Part shown: positions 57,801 to 64,000 of the stretch, in pieces
How the letters are laid out: each line of letters begins with the position of its first letter
Position numbering within the stretch: position 1 is the stretch's first letter
Program-made: the position numbers and the translations under genes
Notes under the pieces: model-generated
The model's database searches: none
What the model was told of the DNA's origin: nothing
What the model saw: the letters and a program-made list of their open reading frames with translations, nothing else
Assembly (NCBI GenBank): GCA_008477525.1
Contig: SPDT01000001.1
Location: 3,782,001-3,846,000, forward strand
Direction: 5' to 3'
Source: Hypomyces perniciosus
Lineage: Eukaryota > Ascomycota > Sordariomycetes > Hypocreales > Hypocreaceae
Length of the DNA stretch: 64,000 nucleotides

Positions 57801-58446
57801 TAGCCGACCTGAGACGGATAGGTGGAACTCGTGGTCCGACGAGGTTGTGGGGGGCGAGACCTACTGCTGATTCAATGTTAGAGAGGATGATGCAGCAATG
57901 GAAGTGACACAGACGCGCTAACAACCATAAAAGCCAAGGGTATCAATGAAATAACAAGAATGAGGGAGAGGCGCCTGGAGACTGAGAGGCAAATAGCGGT
58001 ATGACAATGTTACCAGAACCCGAGCCGAAAAATGAAATATTCGACGGGGCCAGCAACGTGGAGAGTTGGATCCGGCAAAGCAATGTGCTGCATGGCGTTC
58101 TGGCCACATGACGAATTATACAAACTGACGCCGAAGACCATGACAGACGAATGGCACACTGAAAAAAAAAAAAAACAACTTACGGCTCTGAGTCGTGATC
58201 TGGATCTGCACCACCAGACTCGTAGGAGCCAAAGCTACGGTCGTCCATATCCTCTTCGTCAGCCATATTGATGGAGTTTGCATCATCGCTCTCTCGAGTC
58301 GACTCGCGGCTCAGCACTCGGAGGCCACGATCATCTTCACGACCCAGCCCATCTGCGTCCCGGGTGCCTTTTTGCGGCTTCCGCCTGCGCTTGGCCATGG
58401 ACTTTGGCAAAAGCTTGCCTAGTCCATTGCTGCTGCTGCTCTCCAT
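54830..58446 (-). CDS. GRAM/VASt-domain sterol transfer protein at membrane contact sites (Lam/Ysp2 family)
   Basis: Exons 58184-58446 and 54830-57863 give 1098 residues; the 320-bp intron is long for this window. The N-terminal 490 residues are Ser/Pro-rich and disordered. A GRAM domain follows (about 490-610; FHSFFKSVPDDDYLIEDYSC, GRLYVSEGHLCFSSNILGW), then an acidic stretch (SEEDSDDEEDFYDEEE), a VASt/StART-like domain (about 740-895; PLGKVYNLIFGEASAAWMGK, TYIKPLNAPIGPRQTKC), one transmembrane segment (about 973-995; MYGLLVGLLVATWFGFGF) and a C-terminal coiled coil. This is the Lam/Ltc architecture: ER-anchored proteins that move sterol between plasma membrane and ER. Only one VASt domain is present, whereas yeast Ysp2 and Lam4 have two. 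Start MESSSSNGLGK is the first ATG of the frame. Confidence 0.92.
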
Positions 58447-59364
58447 TCCCCGTAGCTGCTAGCCAGAGCAAAGCACCGTTGGAAACAGTCGGAAGAATGA
58501 ATATTCAATCGCCAGGGTCGTTCGGGCTCCAAGAAAGACCGCTATCCTTGGACCCTACCTGCAGATGTCTTCGTAGGGCGCTGGAAACTTGGGGGGCATC
58601 GACAAGTGGTTTCGTGTTGGCTCGCGACAATCTATGACGGAACACCAGGCAGATGGCATCTCCCGACCGCCGTCTGACGAAGATCTAGCTCATTTGGTAG
58701 GAAATCGAGGCTGCGCAACAGGTCATAGCAAGCAAAAACGTTGAGGAGTGATGTTGGATGAAGAAACAGACCCTTAATAAATAATGACGGAGCAACCAGG
58801 GAAGCTTGTCGAGATTGGAGTTGCGAGCCCCCTGCTGTAACTTGTCACTTGTTGGGTGGCGCAGGCATACGCAACTACGGACTACGGACTACGGAGTACG
58901 TTTGACCATGGAGGAGTTATACCATCGTTAAATGACCAGGTACTCCGTTGAGCTATCTATGCACGGTGAATTTGCCTTTTATTGAAAAAAGGCACTCTAA
59001 AAATAGGGATATCACTAATTATATAATGTATCATCTTTTTATTGAAATTGTCATGACAAGAGCAGTTAAGTACCACAACACGATCTGTATAAACTGAGTA
59101 GTACTACTATATACTATGTACGAAGTACTACTTCGCACGGAATACAGAGTACAAGACGTCATAACCGTGTGTGTGCATTAAACACCACTGACTTCATGCA
59201 AGTAAAGGTACCTACGGAGTACGGTGCTGCATTACGGAGTAACTTCCCACCAGACTGCATCGCATCCACCAACCCCCTTGCGTCGACACCTTCGAACGCA
59301 AACAGTAGACGATCGTTCTTCAGGGCAAATTCATTCCTCCCTATCGCCACGTTGCATTGGCACG
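58447..59364. promoter_or_regulatory. Divergent spacer with a cluster of TAC-N3-GTA motifs
   Basis: This 0.9-kb region separates the GRAM/VASt gene (-) from the MIT-domain gene (+). It contains TACGRAGTA-type elements at 58890, 59119, 59213 and 59233, the first preceded by two TACGGACTA near copies. No gene is visible. Confidence 0.5.
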
Positions 59365-60909
59365 ATGGACTCGTCACCGCTTATCAAAGCACACGACCAT
59401 GCCCACGCTGCGGCTGTGGCTACTCGTCAAGCGTCCGATACCACAGTCGCCATCAACGAACACACCCTGGCTGCTGGAGAGTTCGCCAACGCCGCGAGGA
59501 GCACGTCTAGCGTTGAGGCACTTCGCACTCTGAAGCTTCTAGAGGAGCATCACAGAAAGCTGGCCGAGATCCTGAAACTGCCACCGGAGCAGGCGCCGCA
59601 AGCCAAAGATGGAGACGTTAACGAGAAGCAGCACTCTGAAAAGGGCCTCTCCGCCGCCGCCGATACTGGGTATTCCAAGAAAGATGCCTCGGAGCCAGCT
59701 GTCTCCAAGACAGCTCAGCCGCCGGGGTTGACGCAGCGACGATATGCGCCTAGGGAAATGACATCGTCGATAGCCAGCAACTTGGCTTCGGCAAGGGGTA
59801 TTCGATCCAAGTACCGCGGCCAGCCTCTCAGTCCCAGCGTCTCGAACGACCAGGCGCCTGGCAACGTCGAACCCAACCCGCGCCGAGATGGCCCCAAGGC
59901 TAAAATGCAAAATATCATGGAACATCAGTCCGGCCGGCCTGCGTGGGTGCCGCCTATGTCCTCCATGTCCAAGCAAGATAGCATGGGCAAAGGCAGTATG
60001 CCTGCACGGGCAGAGTCGAGTGCTCCCGCGAGAGACGATGGTGGCTATATGCGCTTCTACAACACATTTGGCAGCATCATAAATAAGATTTCTGCACCGC
60101 TTGCCTTTGCCGGACTCCCACTCATTCAGGAGGAAGCCACCGCAACCCCCGAGCCTGTTGAATCGCCTGATGTGTCCCCTCCGAAGCAAACCCGAGTTCG
60201 CCCTTCCCCAACTCTCAGCATTGATCCAGATCTGTCCAAAATTTACTCCAAGGCCACCCTACGCGCACTTGCTAGAGAGGGCCACAGTGCAGCTGATTCA
60301 TTCTACGTCGTGCCCACTACCGGTCATACCATGTCCTATGCCAATATCCTCAGCTACGCCGAGAAAGAGAAACGACGACTAGAAGTCTCGGCCCACGGAG
60401 AGCCCTTCGCTCACGAGGACGAGGATGAAGATTTTGTTGATGCCCGAGAAACTCCCACGCCCCTCTCTGCTAGTGCTAAACGCCGTGTTGGACGTGCCCA
60501 CTCTGAAAAGGAACTCAATAACGCCATCGAAGAGCTCAGTCTGGAGAACAAGTCTCTCAAGGACATGCTCGACAAACTTACCAAGCGTCTTCACACCTTC
60601 GAAGCCAGCGCGCAGAGCTCTGTCTTGGCCCTCGCTGAGAGCTATCGTATTATGCGCCCAGGCTCGCCATTGTCAGCTGGAGGAGGTAAGACCAATGATG
60701 ACGTTATAAAGAAGAACCATGAACTAGAGGAGCAGCTTGTGGCAATGATGAAGCAGATGGAGAGACTTGAAAAAGATAACCGGAAGATGCAAAAGACACT
60801 GGACAAATACAGAGAGAAGTGGGAAACACTGAAAGCGGGCGCCAAAGCGAGGAGGGAGGCACAAGTGACGGCGGAGAGTGTGGAAGATGCTCGTCAAAGC
60901 ACGCCCTAA
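59365..60909 (+). CDS. MIT-like domain and coiled-coil protein
   Basis: A single exon codes for 514 residues. Residues about 4-70 (LIKAHDHAHAAAVATRQ, through LRTLKLLEEHHRKLAEILKL) have the alanine-rich three-helix pattern of an MIT domain. The middle is disordered and Pro/Ser-rich, with a short hydrophobic stretch at RFYNTFGSIINKISAPLAFA. A coiled coil runs at about 375-410 (ELNNAIEELSLENKSLKDML) and another near 450-495 (NHELEEQLVAMMKQMERLEK). N-terminal MIT plus C-terminal coiled coil recalls Atg38/NRBF2, a subunit of the autophagy PI3-kinase complex, but the protein is much longer than yeast Atg38, so this is a hypothesis. I start at MDSSPLIKAHD; the in-frame ATG at 59224 would add 47 residues coded by leader-like sequence. 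Confidence 0.82.
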   Translation: MDSSPLIKAHDHAHAAAVATRQASDTTVAINEHTLAAGEFANAARSTSSVEALRTLKLLEEHHRKLAEILKLPPEQAPQAKDGDVNEKQHSEKGLSAAADTGYSKKDASEPAVSKTAQPPGLTQRRYAPREMTSSIASNLASARGIRSKYRGQPLSPSVSNDQAPGNVEPNPRRDGPKAKMQNIMEHQSGRPAWVPPMSSMSKQDSMGKGSMPARAESSAPARDDGGYMRFYNTFGSIINKISAPLAFAGLPLIQEEATATPEPVESPDVSPPKQTRVRPSPTLSIDPDLSKIYSKATLRALAREGHSAADSFYVVPTTGHTMSYANILSYAEKEKRRLEVSAHGEPFAHEDEDEDFVDARETPTPLSASAKRRVGRAHSEKELNNAIEELSLENKSLKDMLDKLTKRLHTFEASAQSSVLALAESYRIMRPGSPLSAGGGKTNDDVIKKNHELEEQLVAMMKQMERLEKDNRKMQKTLDKYREKWETLKAGAKARREAQVTAESVEDARQSTP

Positions 60910-61101
60910 ATGGTGTTTGATCCCCGGGATCGATTGTGGTTTGAGTCAGTTATTTCTTCATTCGTCGGTATTGTAATACCAGATGCCCATTCTTAGTATA
61001 ATGGGGGAAAAGTAGTATTACTTACACACATCTGAATGACAACGTTGGATATAAGGCTGCCCAAGCTGCAATGTGTCTCGATCCAAGATCATATATCAGA
61101 C

Positions 61102-62637
61102 TCAGTTCCACCAAAAGCTCACGCTGAAACTAATGCTCAAGCTGCGTACATAATGCCACCACCCAATCGGAATTACCAACGTATCGCCAGGCCTCAATAT
61201 ACACTCCCAATATGGCACACCCTTTAGGGATTCTCTCAAATCATCCAAATTCTTCGCACCATTGTCATCATCCAGAATTTCCGGCTCTGGATCCCACCCC
61301 TCCAACACCCCAACATCCAACTCACTCGTGTTGCTCATGTCCACTCCGTGCTCCACCCCCCTAGGACATAAATGAGGCGTCATCCGCGGTGAATACAACC
61401 TCACGTACTTGGCCCCAACAACCTGGCAAAGGAGGTTATGGTATCCATCCGTATGAAGGGGTGTGATAGTCCGCGCGGGACCGAACCAAGCATTGAGCCG
61501 AGGAACGTCGACGGTGGGTTGATTCTTGGAAGGGTCTGTTGGGTGGCCAGGCACGTCGGCCCAGCAAAAGTCGGGGACTTGTATGTCATTGCGGAGGGAG
61601 GGGATTTGCTGGAAGAGGTTGTGCTGGGCGAGATAGCCGATCCTGCCTGGCTGTGATGAGGTTGTATTGTTGCTGCTTTCCTCGGGAGCTTTGTTGTCTA
61701 TCCTGTGATCGACGTATTGTTTGAGAAATTCTTTGAATTTGATGAGCTCTTGGCCCCATCCTTCGTCAACGTAGCTTCTTCCTACTTCGATTGGGACGAG
61801 GCGTCTGCCGCCGAATGTCCTGGATAAAAGATAGTCGGGGTTATTCCACGGATGGTCTGTCAAAGCCGGCCAGTCCTTGATCAAATCTGAAAAAACAATC
61901 GGCAAGGGTTCCCCTTTCTCCTCATTCATGTAGTCCTCAAATCTCTCCAACGTCCAGACCTCGTACCGCGGACATGTCTTATTCAACGAAAGTAGTGGCT
62001 GGCCAAAGGGTTCTTCGGCAGAGAAGAGATTATCAAGAGTATTTGTCCGAACTCTCTTCAACGGCCTTTCTTCTGCTTCCGCATTGGCCTCCTCTTGCCA
62101 ACACTCCTCTAGGAGATCCAGAGTCTGCTCAATCCATGGCTTGCCCAGGAGTTTTCCTGCTCCACCAGCTGTGATCAGAGCTCTGTCAAGATTCTCCACC
62201 ATGAGGTCAAAAGCGTGGTCATTCAGCGGCCCGTCCTTGGAGGCCTGGAGAATAGAGTAATGGGACATGAGAATGAGGGCATCTGTATAGATCTGCCTCC
62301 AGTAATACGGAAGCCGATCGAATCTATAAGCATAAAATGCCGACATTGAGATAGAAGCCAGGTCATCCAGTCTAGTCCGCAACAGCTCCTCATCCACATC
62401 GAGGCTCTGCTTCTCCGCGCGGGCCACGGCTTCATGAAGCTTCACAAGACAGCAGGCCTGGCGCTTAAGGAGTTCTAGCATGGCAATGCCCCTTGAATCC
62501 ATTTCTTCCTGTTTGGGCGATTCGCATGTTGGCCCGGACGTTAGAGTTCGCTCTTGTGGCTGCGGAACTGCGTACCCAGCGATGACGTTTGCAGCCTCCC
62601 AGTACCTGGTTAAAATTTGGTCTCGTAGTGAAGACAT
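61102..62637 (-). CDS. JmjC-domain oxygenase
   Basis: A single exon of 511 residues starting MSSLRDQILTRYWEAAN; an in-frame ATG at 62673 would add 12 residues. The first 230 residues are helical. The cupin-like JmjC domain follows EVWTLERFEDYMNEEKGEPL. Iron ligands are visible: HTD in TPLHTDGYHNLL (about residue 392) and the distal His in VIPIGWWHYVRSLSISFSVS (about 495). The chain ends directly after SFWWN, as in small stand-alone JmjC proteins of the JMJD5/KDM8 and hydroxylase type. These use 2-oxoglutarate and Fe(II) to hydroxylate or demethylate proteins; whether this one acts on histones, other proteins or RNA cannot be told. No chromatin reader domain is present. Tail to tail with the MIT gene, 192 bp apart. 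Confidence 0.87.
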   Translation of the reverse strand: MSSLRDQILTRYWEAANVIAGYAVPQPQERTLTSGPTCESPKQEEMDSRGIAMLELLKRQACCLVKLHEAVARAEKQSLDVDEELLRTRLDDLASISMSAFYAYRFDRLPYYWRQIYTDALILMSHYSILQASKDGPLNDHAFDLMVENLDRALITAGGAGKLLGKPWIEQTLDLLEECWQEEANAEAEERPLKRVRTNTLDNLFSAEEPFGQPLLSLNKTCPRYEVWTLERFEDYMNEEKGEPLPIVFSDLIKDWPALTDHPWNNPDYLLSRTFGGRRLVPIEVGRSYVDEGWGQELIKFKEFLKQYVDHRIDNKAPEESSNNTTSSQPGRIGYLAQHNLFQQIPSLRNDIQVPDFCWADVPGHPTDPSKNQPTVDVPRLNAWFGPARTITPLHTDGYHNLLCQVVGAKYVRLYSPRMTPHLCPRGVEHGVDMSNTSELDVGVLEGWDPEPEILDDDNGAKNLDDLRESLKGVPYWECILRPGDTLVIPIGWWHYVRSLSISFSVSFWWN

Positions 62638-63045
62638 GCTGTATGAATTTGCCGCATATCGAATCAAAGGCAAGACTTTTTTGGTAGTTAGCGTGGTTTA
62701 TGTGGGCGTTATGGAATGCGCATATGGAGAATGAAGTTGAGATTTGATGTTGGGAGGGAAATCTCGGAGTGCGACCGCCTCTTATACCTGTATGGTCAGA
62801 TCATGTAAGAAATGCATCCAACTCCAAGTTATGGTATCTGGGAAATTGGCAAACGAAAGAGTAAACTGTCACTATTAATTAAAAACAAGTTATGAGTATT
62901 CCCTTTGATGATCTGCAGCACTGGTGAATTCGTCCGTATATATTGCACCTCTGTAAACTTTCATACGCAAGCGTACAACCTCTCGGTGAGCCTATACAGA
63001 GACATTTTGTTGTTACAATCGCTCAAGATGAATTGGCTTGCTAGT
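62638..63045. other. Intergenic, 408 bp
   Basis: Promoter of the JmjC gene and 3' region of the WD40 gene. No gene is visible. Confidence 0.65.
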
Positions 63046-64000
63046 CTAACATGTCCATACACCTACAATGCCATCCCGTCTGCCCTCTACCAGGTAGCCT
63101 TCTCTTACACGCACGCGCTCTACGACGGCAGCATGCTTCGCTTCCTCAGCTGCCATGATGCCAGCGCCACAATCCCATTGTCGGCCCTCGACTTTATCGT
63201 ACACCTTTACCACGTCCTCACTGGCTGCGCTCACAATTCGTCGCGCATCAAACATCATGCTAGTAATGGGGTTATCGTAGGCATAAGCGTCGTAGATAGA
63301 TCCAGTTCGAAGATCCCAAATCTGGCGATAATTTAGTTCTCTTGTTCAACAACGGGAAAGGAGAGGAAAAAAAGGGGGGGGCATGACTCACTCTAATGCT
63401 TCTATCCAAACTGCCAGTCACCAGATGCACATCATCAAACTGAAGACATGTCACGGCTCCTGTGTGACCAACTAGGCTGCGGTGAACTTGGCCGCTTCGG
63501 AGATCCCATAAGCGAACCATCCCGTCGGCAGTACCGCAAGCCAGAGCAGACTCGAATACTTGCAGAGAGCCGACGAAGTCCGCTGATGTCCCTTGAGCTC
63601 GACCAGTGGGTCTCCATGTGTTGTCACCAGCAGTTGCACTTGCTGATGCCTGCGCCGCCGCCCACATCACATCTAGTGTTTGGACGCAACGGCCCTTTTC
63701 GAGGTCCCAATGCCGGATCGTTTTGTCTGCTGACCCGGATACCAAGACGTCTCCTCTGAAATGCAACGCGGTGATTTCGTCTACGTGAGATTGCAGAGTA
63801 AAGAGCGCGCAATCATCCATGCTACCCTCCGGAGGCTCAATGGGTTGATCGTCGGGATTTTCAAACGCAATGGCATCTTCATCATCATCGCCATCCTTCT
63901 CGCCTAGTGGGTTGTAGTGTGTCTTGCTGAGATCCCAGAGTCTGATAGTAGCGTCCATAGAACCAGTCGCGAGAATGTTGTCTTCAACCTGCAATGCGCG
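63046..64000 (-). CDS. MDV1: WD40 protein, mitochondrial division protein 1-like (5' part outside window)
   Basis: Visible exons are 63392-64000 (open to the edge) and 63046-63321, split by a 70-bp intron (donor GTGAGT, acceptor CCAG, phase 0). They give the last 294 residues. At least five WD40 blades are seen: [64 protein letters not shown] and [14 protein letters not shown], closing with the short blade IVGVWTC. Insert sequence [20 protein letters not shown] and the ending fit fungal Mdv1/Caf4, which recruits the dynamin Dnm1 to mitochondria via Fis1. The N-terminal Fis1-binding and coiled-coil parts lie beyond the right edge, so the name rests on the propeller alone. Confidence 0.87.

Noticed and set aside
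1..64000. CRISPR arrays, operons and prokaryote-type regulatory elements
   Set aside because: Spliceosomal introns throughout show a eukaryotic nuclear genome. No spaced direct repeats of CRISPR type were seen.

Overview
The window is nuclear DNA from a filamentous ascomycete (Pezizomycotina). The gene set and protein style (nudA-type dynein heavy chain, Nur1, Rkm5-type methyltransferase, DUF1774 membrane protein, single-chain LEU1) suggest Sordariomycetes, probably Hypocreales; the order is an inference. Introns are short (mostly 47-104 bp), GT-AG, with CTRAC branch points, and both tRNA genes carry an intron after position 37. Every spliced gene model below was rebuilt by hand from splice signals and reading phase.

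Layout: left edge, 5' end of a PHD-finger gene (-), then about 4 kb without a gene; NPC2/ML lipid-transfer protein (+); V-ATPase subunit F (-) head to head with the inner nuclear membrane protein Nur1 (+); an unidentified 1007-residue protein with C-terminal membrane segments (+); 3-isopropylmalate dehydratase (+); Rkm5-like methyltransferase (-); NCS-1 calcium sensor (-); tRNA-Pro(CGG) (-); full-length ABCC/MRP transporter (-); tRNA-Arg(CCT) (+); mitochondrial-type phosphopantetheinyl transferase (-); DUF1774 membrane protein (-); a 2.3-kb gap; cytoplasmic dynein heavy chain (-, 13.2 kb); poly-Gln FAR1-type factor (-); a large protein with terminal zinc fingers (-); GRAM/VASt sterol-transfer protein (-); MIT/coiled-coil protein (+); JmjC protein (-); and at the right edge the 3' part of an Mdv1-like WD40 protein (-).

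These are mostly single-copy housekeeping genes (vacuole acidification, sterol and lipid transfer, leucine synthesis, calcium signalling, dynein motility, mitochondrial fission). I see no secondary-metabolite cluster, transposon, CRISPR array or dedicated defence or conflict system. The genes do not form one pathway; shared themes are the nuclear envelope (Nur1 and possibly its neighbour), sterol handling (NPC2, GRAM/VASt) and organelle dynamics (dynein, Mdv1).

The most unusual signal is not a gene. A 9-bp near-palindrome, TACGRAGTA or its complement, occurs about 24 times, every time between genes, often in overlapping or inverted pairs. The second point of interest is the unidentified protein beside Nur1.
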